In this document: piece by piece, positions 9,711-18,614 of the stretch | Numbering within the stretch: position 1 is the stretch's first letter | How the letters are laid out: every line of letters starts with the position of its first letter | NCBI RefSeq assembly: GCF_016862275.1 | Contig: NZ_BOMQ01000035.1 | Span: 32,448-96,447, forward strand | Source of the DNA: Actinoplanes nipponensis | GTDB lineage: Bacteria; Actinomycetota; Actinomycetes; Mycobacteriales; Micromonosporaceae | DNA length: 64,000 nt | Reading direction: 5' to 3' | Position numbers and translations under genes: made by a program | Notes under the pieces: generated by a model | Told to the model about the DNA's origin: nothing | Databases searched by the model: none | What the model saw: only the letters and a program-made list of their open reading frames with translations

Positions 9711-9763
9711 CAGATCTTGCTGCAAAGCGAGCAAACAAACCCGCTCCAGCTACTCAAGATCCG
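9711..9763. repeat. 53-bp inverted-repeat element, copy 6 (subfamily B)
   Basis: It has CAGATCTTG and CAAGATCCG ends and keeps CCCGCTCCAGCT. The tail carries GATCGACGCCAGC. It ends about 60 bp before the eccD stop codon. Confidence 0.85.
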
Positions 9764-9820
9764 CGAAGTGGACAGCCAACGACCGATCGACGCCAGCCGC
9801 GGCCGACACCCCGCCCCCGG

Positions 9821-11257
9821 TCAGATGCTGAGGTTGCTGGCCATCCCGTACAAGCCGATCACAGCGCACGCCACCGGAATGACCGCCACCACAGCAAGCG
9901 TGTCCAGCAAATCGGCCGCCCGCCCCAGGTACGGCGAGGGAGCCCGCCGGGTCCAGGTCGCCCCGGCCGCCACCACAGCCAACCCCGCCAGCAGCACAGT
10001 GACCCCCACGCCGAGCAGCACCGCCTCGCTCGCCCCCCAGAGCACGTCCACGCCCAGCGCGAATACCCCCACCAACCCCGCAGTGACCAGCGGTAGCCGC
10101 TGCCGCAGAGTGACAAACAGCCGGCAGCGCAGCAGCAACGCCGCCGCCGCCAGCGCGATCAGGATCTGGGCGGACAGATCCCCGCCCGACGCCAGCACCA
10201 GGAACGCGCCCACGCAGAGCACCGCGTGCCCGATCAGCAGGCCGGTGAGCAGCTCCTCGGTGCGGCTGACCGCGGCGAACACGCGCGCCCGGTCGGGTCG
10301 CTCACGGGCCGCGTCCAGGCCCGGGCCGTGGGCCGGGGCGCCGGTGAAGCTCTGTTCCGCCTCGCTGCCGGTGGGCAGGGTCACCGGTGGGGTGGGCATC
10401 TTGCCCAGCCGGATCGCCAGCAGCGGTAGCACGCCGATGCCGCAGACCAGGGCGGACAGCAGCACCGCGGCGGCGCCGGCGGCCGAGGTGAGCAGGGCGG
10501 CGAGCGCGGTGAGGGCGCCGAATAGGCCGGTCATGATGCCGGCGGCGAAGACCCGCAGGGACGCGGCCACGCCGACCGCGCCCAGGGCGGCGACCAGCAG
10601 CAACGCCACCGAGCCGGCCAGCAGTTCCGGGCCGCCCAGCCAGGGCAGCAATGCGATGACGCCGGCCCGGTCGCCCGAGGCGATCAGCACCGCGCCGCCG
10701 GCGAACGCGTACGGCAGCGCGCAGCCGCCCAGCACCGCACCGGCGCGCGCGTCCCCGTACGCCCGGGCGGCGGTGATGCCGGCCAGTGCGAGCAGCAGTC
10801 CCACCCCGAGGCCGAAGTACGCCGCGCCGGCCCAGGCGGGGCCGGCCGCGAGCACCGCGAGCAGGCCGATGGCCAGCAGCACCGTGCTGCCGGCCAGCGT
10901 GGCCGTACGGGTGGAGGCCGGCGACCAGACCGTGCCGCGGCGCCGGGCGCCCTCGGCGATCGCCTCGACGACGTCGTCGTACTCCAGCTCGGGCCAGTTG
11001 TCCCGGGCCGGCACCAGGTGCAGCACCTCGCCGTCGCGCACACCCTGCGGAAAGAGACCCTGGGCGGTCGCCAGCGCGACGCCGTCGGTGCGGCGCAGCA
11101 GCCAGCCGCCGTGCTTCTCGCCGTCGTCGGCCAGGCCCTCGCCGGCGTGCCTGAGCACCTCGGGGAGCAGCTCGGCCAGGGGGACGTGCTCCGGCAGCGC
11201 CACGTCGACGCGGCGTTGCGGGGCGCTGATCGTGACGCGTGCCAGCCCGACGGTCAT
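9821..11257 (-). CDS. eccD: Type VII secretion integral membrane protein EccD
   Basis: EccD forms the multi-helix membrane vestibule of the ESX/type VII secretion channel. The 478-residue product starts with a ubiquitin-like domain (about residues 1-85, beginning MTVGLARVTISAP), followed by roughly eleven hydrophobic helices to the C-terminus. The longer upstream frame to 11410 is discarded because it runs into the divergent promoter region and lacks family similarity. It is divergent from eccC. No eccB, eccE or WXG100 gene is next to it. Confidence 0.88.
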   Translation of the reverse strand: MTVGLARVTISAPQRRVDVALPEHVPLAELLPEVLRHAGEGLADDGEKHGGWLLRRTDGVALATAQGLFPQGVRDGEVLHLVPARDNWPELEYDDVVEAIAEGARRRGTVWSPASTRTATLAGSTVLLAIGLLAVLAAGPAWAGAAYFGLGVGLLLALAGITAARAYGDARAGAVLGGCALPYAFAGGAVLIASGDRAGVIALLPWLGGPELLAGSVALLLVAALGAVGVAASLRVFAAGIMTGLFGALTALAALLTSAAGAAAVLLSALVCGIGVLPLLAIRLGKMPTPPVTLPTGSEAEQSFTGAPAHGPGLDAARERPDRARVFAAVSRTEELLTGLLIGHAVLCVGAFLVLASGGDLSAQILIALAAAALLLRCRLFVTLRQRLPLVTAGLVGVFALGVDVLWGASEAVLLGVGVTVLLAGLAVVAAGATWTRRAPSPYLGRAADLLDTLAVVAVIPVACAVIGLYGMASNLSI

Positions 11258-11448
11258 GACCGCGTCCGGTGTTTCATGCCGTATTTCCCATCGATGGTGA
11301 CGAGGCTGCGGAACTGAGGGGACTTTACCTACCATGAGCCCTGCGCGGGGACCGGTCACGGGCACCGCGGACGGGGCGAGCCGCCACCCGCCGATGTGGA
11401 CCAAAGCCACAAAGACGTGTGGTTGCGGATGAAAGGGAAATACTCGGT

Positions 11449-14400
11449 ATGAGCACGGTGGTGATCAAGCGGGCTGCCCGGCGGCCCGCGCCGGAGATCC
11501 CGACCGGCGAGCTCGCCGTCGATCCGCCCCCGGAGATCCCCCAGGCGGTCGGCGGCCGCTGGACGCAGGCGATGATGGTGCTGCCGATGCTCGGCGGCTC
11601 GGTCGCGATGGCCATGATGATGGGCCGCGGTGGCGGCGGCGCCTTCTCCTATGTGGTCGGCGGCCTGTTCGGCGTCTCGTCGCTGGCCATGCTGGCCACC
11701 TCCATCGGCGGCAGCGGCGGCCCCAAGAAGGCCGAGATGATGGCCGCCCGGCGCGAGTATCTGCGGCATCTGTCCGGTCTGCGCCGGCGGGTCCGCGACA
11801 CCGCGAGCCGGCAGCGGGTCGGCCTGTTCTACCGCCACCCCGACCCGCAGCAGCTCTGGTCCACCGCGGAGAGCCACCGGGTCTGGGAACGCCGGTCGGC
11901 CGACCCCGACTTCGGCGTCGTGCGGCTCGCCGTCGGCCCGCAGACGCTGGCCACGCCGCTCATCCCGCCGGTCACCCGCCCGCTGGAGGACCTCGAGCCG
12001 ATGACGGCCGGCGCGCTGCGCCGCTTCCTGGACGCGTACTCCGTCGTCCCGGATCTGCCCGTCGCGGTCTCGCTGCGCGGCTTCGCCCGGGTCTTCATGC
12101 GCGGCCAGGGCCCCACCGGCGAGGCCGACGCGCGCGCCCTGACCCGGGCCGTGCTGGCCCAGCTCGCGGTCTTCCACGCCCCGGACGACCTGATCATCGC
12201 CGTGTGCGCCGGCCCCGAGCGGCGGGCGATGTGGGAGTGGGTCAAGTGGCTGCCGCACAACCTGCACCCCTCCCGGACCGACCGGCTCGGCCAGGTGCGG
12301 CTCGTCGCGAGCGCCGGGCCCGACCTGGAGAAGCTGCTCGAGGACGTGATCGGCAACCGGCCGCGGTTCAACCCGGCCGGCGCCGGCGGCAGCCTGCCGC
12401 ACGTGGTGATCGTGCTGGACGGCGCCGACCTGAAGGGCGCGACCCAGCTCGACGACGGCATCGACGGCGTCACGGTGCTGGACCTCGACGACGTGCCGCC
12501 CCGGCTGCTGGACCGCTCGCTGCTGGTGCTCGAGGTCCGGCCGGGTGACGGACGGCACGAGCTGCACACGTACGCGATGGACCACGCCGCCGACGTCGGC
12601 ACGCCGGACCGGCTCAGCGAGGCCGAGGCCGAGGCCGTGGCCCGCCGGCTCGCCCCGTTGCGGCTGGCCGCGATGTCGCGGTCCGCCGACACTCCGCTGG
12701 CCGCCGAAATGGGCCTGGCCGAGCTGCTCAACCTCGGCGACCCGGACTCGTTCAGCGTCGCCCAGGCCTGGCTGCCCCGGCCCAACCGCGACAAGCTGCG
12801 GGTGCCGATCGGTCTGGGCGCCGACGGCGGCGCGATCGAGCTCGACCTCAAGGAGTCCGCACAGGACGGCATGGGCCCGCACGGCCTGCTCATCGGGGCC
12901 ACCGGCTCCGGCAAGTCCGAGCTGCTGCGCACGCTGGTGCTCGCCCTGGCCGCCACCCACTCGTCCGAGACGCTCAACTTCGTGCTCGTCGACTTCAAGG
13001 GCGGCGCGACCTTCAGCTCGCTGGACCGGCTGCCGCACACCGCCGCGGTGATCACCAACCTCGCCGACGAGCTGCCCCTGGTCGACCGCATGGTGGACGC
13101 CATCGACGGCGAGCTGCTCCGCCGCCAGGAGCTGCTCCGCCGGGCCGGCAACTTCGCCAGCCTGCGCGACTACGAGAAGGCCCGGGCCGGTGGCGCGGCG
13201 CTGTCGCCGCTGCCGTCGCTGCTGGTCATCTGCGACGAGTTCTCCGAGCTGCTGTCGGCCAAGCCCGACTTCATCGACCTGTTCGTCCAGATCGGACGGT
13301 TGGGCCGCTCGCTCGGCGTGCACCTGCTGCTGGCCAGCCAGCGGCTCGAGGAGGGCCGGCTGCGCGGGCTGGACACCCATCTGTCGTACCGGATCGGGCT
13401 GCGGACCTTCTCGGCGCTGGAGTCGCGGGCGGTGCTCGGCGTGCCGGACGCGTACGAGCTGCCGCGCTCGCCCGGCCACGGCTACCTCAAGTTCGGCACC
13501 GAGCCGCTGGTGCGGTTCAAGGCCGCGTACGTGTCGGGAACCTTCCGCAAGGCCGGCAGCGGCGGCCCCGGCGCGGCCAAGGACGGCTCGGCGCCGCAGG
13601 TGCTGTCCTACTCCACCCACTACGTGCCGGCGCCCAAGCCGGTGCAGCCGGTCAAGCCCGCGCCCGAGGAGACCCCGGCCGGCGAGAGCCTGCTCGACGT
13701 CATGGTGGCCCGGCTCAACGGCCAGGGCCCGCCGGCCCACCAGGTGTGGCTGCCCCCGCTCAACCAGTCGCCCGCCCTCGACGAGCTGCTCGGGCCGGTG
13801 ACCGTGGACCCGGTGCGCGGGCTGGCCTTCGCCAACCCCGAGCTGCACGGCGCCCTGCAGGTGCCGATCGCGCTCATCGACAAGCCGCGCGAGCAGGTCC
13901 GCGACGTCATGTGGCTGCAGCTGGGCGGAGGCGCCGGGCACGTCGCCGTGGTCGGCGGCGCGCAGTCCGGCAAGTCGACCGCGCTGCGCTCGCTGATCTG
14001 CGGGCTCGCGCTCACCCACACCCCGGCCGAGGTACAGGTCTACTGCCTCGACTTCGGCGGCGGCTCGCTCGGCACGCTCAAGGACCTGCCGCACGTCGGC
14101 GGGGTCTACGGGCGGCTCGACTCGGTGGGCGTACGGCGGACCGTGGGCGAGGTGTCCACCCTGCTGGCCGCCCGCGAGGCCCGCTTCGGCGAGCTGGGCA
14201 TCGACTCGATGGCGTCGTACCGGCGGCGCCGGGCGGCCCGGGCCGGGCTCAACAACGGCGCCGACACCGACCCGTTCGGCGACGTGTTCCTGGTGATCGA
14301 CGGCTGGACCACGCTGCGCAAGGACTACGACGAGCTCGAGGGCGTGATCACCGACATCGCCACCCGCGGCCTCTCGTACGGCATCCACGTGGTCGCCAGC

Positions 14401-15426
14401 GCCCCGCGCTGGATGGACTACCGCCCGGCGATCCGCGACCTCTTCGGCTCCCGCGTCGAGCTGCGCCTCGGCGACCCGACCGACTCGATGGTCAACCGGC
14501 GCGCCGCGGTCACCGTGCCGGAGAAGGCCGGCCGCGGCATCGTCGAGCACCCCACGGACAAGAACAAGAGCCTGCACCTGCTGACCGTGCGCCCCGAGCT
14601 GAGCGGCGCCGGCGAGACGGCCGAGCTGGTCAAGATGATCGCGACCAACTGGACCGGGCCGGTGGCGCCGCGGGTGCGCCTGCTGCCGCCGTCGCTGCCG
14701 TACGCGAGCATCGACCTGGACCGGTCCACCGGCCTGCGCCTGCCGATCGGCATCGCCGAATCGGACCTGCAGCCGGTGGAGATCGACTTCGCCGGTGACC
14801 CGCACTTCCTGCTGTTCGGCGACGCCGAGTGCGGCAAGTCGTCGTTCCTGCGGGCGCTGGCCACCACCGTGATGCGCCGGTTCCGGCCCGAGGAGGCCCG
14901 GCTCATCCTGGTCGACTACCGGCGCAGCCTCATGGACCTGCCCGAGTCCGAGCACCGGATCGGCTACGGCATCCAGGCCGCGAAGACGCTGGAGCTGATG
15001 GAGTCCGTCGCGGGCTACATGCAGCGCCGCCTGCCCGGTCCGGACGTCACCGCCCAGCAGCTGCGGGAACGGTCGTGGTGGCAGGGGCCGGAGCTGTTCG
15101 TGCTGGTCGACGACTACGACCTGGTCTCCTCCGGGCCGAGCAACCCGCTCCAGCCGATCCTGGAGTACCTGCCCCAGGCCCGCGACGTCGGCCTGCACCT
15201 GATCGTCACGCGCCGCGCCGGCGGGGCCAGCCGGGCCATGTACGACCCGGTCATCCAGCGGCTGCGCGAGCTGTCGTCGCCGGGCCTGGTGATGTCCGGG
15301 CCCAGCGACGAGGGCGCGCTCATCGGCCCGATCCGGCCGACGCTGATGCCACCTGGGCGTGGTCGCTTGATGACGCGGCGTGAGGGTGTCCGGCTCATCC
15401 AGCTCTCCCATCTGCCGCCGTACTGA
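11449..15426 (+). CDS. eccC: Type VII secretion FtsK/SpoIIIE-family ATPase EccC (fused EccCa-EccCb)
   Basis: EccC powers and selects substrates for type VII secretion. The 1325-residue protein has two membrane helices (about residues 40-85), then three FtsK/SpoIIIE ATPase domains with Walker A motifs GATGSGKSE at 483, GGAQSGKST at 836 and GDAECGKSS at 1124. Only the first has a canonical Walker B with glutamate (VICDEFSE). The second has IDGW and the third VDDYD, the usual degenerate pattern in which domain 1 is the motor. The ATG at 11449 has an AAAGGGAAA ribosome-binding site. mycP follows 181 nt downstream. Confidence 0.95.
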   Translation: MSTVVIKRAARRPAPEIPTGELAVDPPPEIPQAVGGRWTQAMMVLPMLGGSVAMAMMMGRGGGGAFSYVVGGLFGVSSLAMLATSIGGSGGPKKAEMMAARREYLRHLSGLRRRVRDTASRQRVGLFYRHPDPQQLWSTAESHRVWERRSADPDFGVVRLAVGPQTLATPLIPPVTRPLEDLEPMTAGALRRFLDAYSVVPDLPVAVSLRGFARVFMRGQGPTGEADARALTRAVLAQLAVFHAPDDLIIAVCAGPERRAMWEWVKWLPHNLHPSRTDRLGQVRLVASAGPDLEKLLEDVIGNRPRFNPAGAGGSLPHVVIVLDGADLKGATQLDDGIDGVTVLDLDDVPPRLLDRSLLVLEVRPGDGRHELHTYAMDHAADVGTPDRLSEAEAEAVARRLAPLRLAAMSRSADTPLAAEMGLAELLNLGDPDSFSVAQAWLPRPNRDKLRVPIGLGADGGAIELDLKESAQDGMGPHGLLIGATGSGKSELLRTLVLALAATHSSETLNFVLVDFKGGATFSSLDRLPHTAAVITNLADELPLVDRMVDAIDGELLRRQELLRRAGNFASLRDYEKARAGGAALSPLPSLLVICDEFSELLSAKPDFIDLFVQIGRLGRSLGVHLLLASQRLEEGRLRGLDTHLSYRIGLRTFSALESRAVLGVPDAYELPRSPGHGYLKFGTEPLVRFKAAYVSGTFRKAGSGGPGAAKDGSAPQVLSYSTHYVPAPKPVQPVKPAPEETPAGESLLDVMVARLNGQGPPAHQVWLPPLNQSPALDELLGPVTVDPVRGLAFANPELHGALQVPIALIDKPREQVRDVMWLQLGGGAGHVAVVGGAQSGKSTALRSLICGLALTHTPAEVQVYCLDFGGGSLGTLKDLPHVGGVYGRLDSVGVRRTVGEVSTLLAAREARFGELGIDSMASYRRRRAARAGLNNGADTDPFGDVFLVIDGWTTLRKDYDELEGVITDIATRGLSYGIHVVASAPRWMDYRPAIRDLFGSRVELRLGDPTDSMVNRRAAVTVPEKAGRGIVEHPTDKNKSLHLLTVRPELSGAGETAELVKMIATNWTGPVAPRVRLLPPSLPYASIDLDRSTGLRLPIGIAESDLQPVEIDFAGDPHFLLFGDAECGKSSFLRALATTVMRRFRPEEARLILVDYRRSLMDLPESEHRIGYGIQAAKTLELMESVAGYMQRRLPGPDVTAQQLRERSWWQGPELFVLVDDYDLVSSGPSNPLQPILEYLPQARDVGLHLIVTRRAGGASRAMYDPVIQRLRELSSPGLVMSGPSDEGALIGPIRPTLMPPGRGRLMTRREGVRLIQLSHLPPY

Positions 15427-15607
15427 GCCCGCGACCAGCACCGCCGCACCAGCGGTGCGATCCGCATCGACAGACCCCAGCGACAACGCTCGGATTCGGA
15501 GTAATCTCCCAGCATCGACCGTCCATCATCAGAATGGTCATGCCGCCAGTGAGCGCTGTGAGCGAAGCACCGCGTGCGTCCCGCCCATCGAGGCGCGACG
15601 CTGCCGT

Positions 15608-16936
15608 ATGCCGCCGGGCCTGCGACGGTGCCCGTTGCTGAACGTCCGGCACCTGCCCGCCCGGCTCGCCGCCGCCACCGCCGCCGCGGGTCTGTGCACC
15701 GGCCTCAGCGGCGTGCCCGCCCTGGCGGCCGAGCCCGACATCCGGCCGGCGGCCACCTCCGCGGCCCCGCTCGCCTTCGCTTCCCCGCTCACCGAGCCGG
15801 AGCCGCTGCTCGGCGACTCCGTGCGCGCGGAGCAATGGCACATCAAGACGCTGAACCTGGCCGGCGCCTGGACCTACGCGTCCGGCGCGGGCATCACCGT
15901 CGCCGTGATCGACTCCGGCGTCGACGCCGGCCACAAGGACCTGCAGGGCCAGGTGCTGCCGGGCCTCGACCTGGTCGACTCCGGCGGCGACGGCGACACC
16001 GACCTGGTCGGGCACGGCACCACGGTCTCCGCGATCATCGCGGGCCGCAGCGACGACGCCGCCGGCGTGGTGGGCATCGCCCCCAAGGCCAAGATCCTTC
16101 CGGTACGCGTGCTGGACCGCGAGAACCGCTACGACGACGCCCTGATCGTCGCCAAGGGCGTGCGCTGGGCCGTCGACCACGGCGCCCGGGTCATCAACCT
16201 CTCCCTCGGCGGCAACGGCAGCAGCCCGGCCCTGGCGGCGGCCCTCGACTACGCGTTCGCCAAGGACGTGGTCGTGGTGGCGTGCACCGGCAACGCGAGC
16301 GCCTCCGCGTCCTCGGGGGTTTGGTATCCGGCCCGCGAGCCCGGCGTGATCGCGGTGGCGGGCATGGAGAAGGACGGCGACGTGCTGTGGTCGGGCTCGA
16401 TCACGGGCAAGGAGACGGTGGTGACGGCCCCGGCCACCCAGCTCGTCGGCGCCCGCCCGGGCGGCTACTGGCGGGTCCAGGGCACCAGCTTCGCGGCGCC
16501 GATGGTCTCCGGCACGGCGGCGCTGGTCCGTTCCCGCTGGCCCACGATGTCGGCGGCCGAGGTGGTCAACCGCATCATCAAGACCGCCCAGGACCGCGGC
16601 CCGGCCGGCCGCGACGGCCAGTACGGCTACGGCCTGGTCAACCCGACCGGCGCGCTGACCAGCGAGATCCCGACGGTGCTGCGCAACCCGCTGGACACGA
16701 CCGCCTCGCCGGGCATCGCCGGCTTCGGCAACGCCCCGGCCTCGGGCCAGGCCCAGTCGGCGCCGGACAACGCCGTGGTCGGCGCCCGCCTCCCCGGCGC
16801 GCACGGCACGGCGGCCCGGGCGGGCGACACGGCGCCGCCGGCCTCGCGGCACGGCTGGTGGGCGGCGGGGCTGCTGTTCCTGGCCTCGGTGGTGGCGACG
16901 GTGCTGACCGTCCGGCGGTTCGCCCACCTGGCCTGA
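15608..16936 (+). CDS. mycP: Type VII secretion-associated mycosin (subtilisin-like protease)
   Basis: Mycosins are membrane-anchored S8 serine proteases that stabilise ESX complexes and process some substrates. The 442-residue protein has a signal peptide (about residues 1-38), the catalytic triad Asp102 (VIDSGVD), His136 (GHGTT) and Ser294 (GTSFAAP), a Pro/Ala linker and a C-terminal membrane helix (WWAAGLLFLASVV) followed by a basic tail. The ATG at 15608 is chosen because it gives a clean signal peptide. It follows eccC, as expected for an ESX locus. Confidence 0.93.
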   Translation: MPPGLRRCPLLNVRHLPARLAAATAAAGLCTGLSGVPALAAEPDIRPAATSAAPLAFASPLTEPEPLLGDSVRAEQWHIKTLNLAGAWTYASGAGITVAVIDSGVDAGHKDLQGQVLPGLDLVDSGGDGDTDLVGHGTTVSAIIAGRSDDAAGVVGIAPKAKILPVRVLDRENRYDDALIVAKGVRWAVDHGARVINLSLGGNGSSPALAAALDYAFAKDVVVVACTGNASASASSGVWYPAREPGVIAVAGMEKDGDVLWSGSITGKETVVTAPATQLVGARPGGYWRVQGTSFAAPMVSGTAALVRSRWPTMSAAEVVNRIIKTAQDRGPAGRDGQYGYGLVNPTGALTSEIPTVLRNPLDTTASPGIAGFGNAPASGQAQSAPDNAVVGARLPGAHGTAARAGDTAPPASRHGWWAAGLLFLASVVATVLTVRRFAHLA

Positions 16937-17008
16937 GCCGGTCGCCGCGACCCGTCCGGGCGCGGGCCGCCCGGGACAAGCCGGTCAGCCGGCGGGCGCA
17001 GCAGCCGG

Positions 17009-17386
17009 TCAGTCGTTCAGGGTCCCGTCGGGGCGGTCCACGCCGGCAATACCGCGCGCCTCCTCCTCCCCCTCCGCCGGCGTCGCGAAGGCCGCGACCG
17101 TCCGCCCGAAGAGCCCGTTCACGATCCCGCAGGAGCGGCACACGAAGTCGTCGTCCAGGGGCCCGGCACAGTGCGCACACCGGCCCCGGTCCCGCGGGTC
17201 GTGATAACCGCGCAGCGCCTCCGTCAGGGCCCGGGCCACCGGCGCCCGCAGCGGGAGCCGCTCGGTCGCGCCGGCCAGGCCCAGCGTCAGCTCGCCGACC
17301 AGCGGCGCCTCCGGGTCCAGCTCGTCGAGGCGGGCCACGAACTCGCGGAGGGCGGCCAGGACATCGGCGGAGGGCGGCGTCGGCAT
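17009..17386 (-). CDS. Conserved hypothetical protein with C-terminal zinc ribbon
   Basis: I do not recognise a named function. The 125-residue product has an acidic helical N-terminal half and a CAHC...CRSC double CxxC motif (about residues 79-95) typical of a small zinc ribbon, then a polar tail. A TAGGGT box lies 7 nt before the ATG, so the mRNA is probably leaderless. It lies just downstream of marP on the same strand. Confidence 0.7.
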   Translation of the reverse strand: MPTPPSADVLAALREFVARLDELDPEAPLVGELTLGLAGATERLPLRAPVARALTEALRGYHDPRDRGRCAHCAGPLDDDFVCRSCGIVNGLFGRTVAAFATPAEGEEEARGIAGVDRPDGTLND

Positions 17387-17393
17387 GCCAGCG

Positions 17394-17399
17394 ACCCTA
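17394..17399 (-). promoter_or_regulatory. -10 box (TAGGGT) for leaderless zinc-ribbon gene
   Basis: TAGGGT ends 7 nt before the ATG at 17386. Confidence 0.5.
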
Positions 17400-17413
17400 G
17401 CGGGCCGGGAGCC

Positions 17414-18592
17414 TCACGCGCAGTCGCCGGTCTTGACGCCGCGGGTGCGTTCCGCGCCGAGCCGGGCGGTCCCGGACGCCTCGGCCGCCGTCAGCGCGAA
17501 ACCCACCGTCTGGTCGTCGGCCGCCGCCGCGAAGATGACGCCGAGCACGTCGCCGTTCGGCGCCACCAGCGGGCCGCCCGAGTTGCCGCTGCGGACCTTC
17601 GCGTAGATCGTGTAGATCTCCCGGGTCACGTCGCCCGAGTCGTAGATGTCCGGGCCGGTGATGTTGCTGACCTCGCGCACCCGGGCCGACTGCGCGTCGT
17701 ACGGGCCGTCCAGCGGGTAGCCCAGCACGACCGCATTGGCGCCCGTGCCGGCCGGCTTCTCCACGAACGGCATCACCGGCGCGCGCAGGCCCGGCACGTA
17801 GATGACCGCCAGGTCGCGTTCCGGGTCGTACACCACGACCTTGCCGTCCAGCCGGTCGTTGGTCGTCTCCACCTGCACGTTGCGGGTGCCCGCCACCACG
17901 TGCGCGTTGGTCATGATGCGCTCGTCGGCGTAGACGAAGCCCGAGCCCTCGATGCGGCGCGAGCAGCTCGGCGCGGTGCCGAGCACCTTGATGACCGACT
18001 TGCGGGAGTTGACCACCACCTGGGACCTGGCCAGCTTGGGGTCGGGCGCGGCCACCTCGCGGGCGTTGGTGCGGGCCAGGCCGCCGAAGACGTCCGGGAA
18101 GCCGTTGGTGTTCAGCGACTCCCGCAGCCCGGCCGAGAGCGCCTGGGCCTGCTCCGGCATCAGCGAGTTGATGCCGTTCAGCACCGCGCTGCTGCGCACC
18201 TGCTTGTTGATCCCCGGGAACGGCGTCGAACCCAGCGGCACGGCGATCAGCCAGGCGACCAGCAGCACGGCGACGAGCGAGACCACCGCGCCGCCCGCGT
18301 CGTCGAGGCGCTGCACCGGCGGGCTGCTGATCGAGCGGCGCAGCCGGGTGCCCAGCCAGCCGGCCAGGGTCTGCCCGAGCACGGCCAGCGCGAAGATCGC
18401 CACCAGGGAGACGACCAGCCGGACCGTGCCGTCCGCGAACTGGTTGGCGATCAGCGGGCCGACCTGGAGCCCGATCAGCACGCCGCTGAAGAAGCCGCCG
18501 AAGGACAGCGCGCCGATGACGAAACCCTGCCGGTAGCCGCTGATCGCGAAGACCAGCATGAGCAGGATCAGGATTCCATCGACCACAAGCAC
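17414..18592 (-). CDS. marP: MarP-family membrane serine protease
   Basis: MarP is a periplasmic-side serine protease needed for acid and oxidative stress survival in mycobacteria (Rv3671c). The 392-residue product has four N-terminal membrane helices of the CvpA/colicin V type and a chymotrypsin-like domain with His231 (TNAHVV), Asp260 (RDLAVIY) and Ser338 (GNSGGPL). A TACTCT box lies 6 nt before the GTG start, so a leaderless mRNA is likely. The nudix, tlpA-like and nth genes stand upstream, in the order seen in M. tuberculosis. Confidence 0.93.
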   Translation of the reverse strand: MLVVDGILILLMLVFAISGYRQGFVIGALSFGGFFSGVLIGLQVGPLIANQFADGTVRLVVSLVAIFALAVLGQTLAGWLGTRLRRSISSPPVQRLDDAGGAVVSLVAVLLVAWLIAVPLGSTPFPGINKQVRSSAVLNGINSLMPEQAQALSAGLRESLNTNGFPDVFGGLARTNAREVAAPDPKLARSQVVVNSRKSVIKVLGTAPSCSRRIEGSGFVYADERIMTNAHVVAGTRNVQVETTNDRLDGKVVVYDPERDLAVIYVPGLRAPVMPFVEKPAGTGANAVVLGYPLDGPYDAQSARVREVSNITGPDIYDSGDVTREIYTIYAKVRSGNSGGPLVAPNGDVLGVIFAAAADDQTVGFALTAAEASGTARLGAERTRGVKTGDCA

Positions 18593-18598
18593 TCGCTA

Positions 18599-18604
18599 AG
18601 AGTA
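18599..18604 (-). promoter_or_regulatory. -10 box (TACTCT) for leaderless marP
   Basis: TACTCT ends 6 nt before the marP GTG start. Confidence 0.55.
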
Positions 18605-18614
18605 GAAGTAACGG

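Larger units (their letters stand above)
8149..9820. other. Gene-free repeat-rich region
   Basis: About 1.67 kb between ppa and eccD has no credible gene. Open frames here are short, repetitive and read through the repeats on both strands. It contains a terminator, a diverged 33-bp repeat pair, a 23-bp tandem array, six copies of a 53-bp inverted-repeat element, a 16-bp triplication and a 9-bp pentamer array, each listed separately. Confidence 0.85.

Noticed and set aside
8479..9763. CRISPR-like array
   Set aside because: Repeats are long, diverged and unevenly spaced (61 to 378 bp between copies), their flanks are themselves repeated, and no cas gene is nearby.
11356..15486. A 1376-codon open frame antisense to eccC
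   Set aside because: It is a high-GC shadow: low-complexity Arg/Gly/Ala/Val content, no domain, and it mirrors codon bias of eccC, which has complete motifs.
15427..15607. Extension of the mycosin to 15380
   Set aside because: It overlaps the eccC end and would bury the signal peptide.
16937..17008. Small WXG100 (Esx) gene near mycP
   Set aside because: I looked for a WxG core with about 100 codons around the locus and found none.
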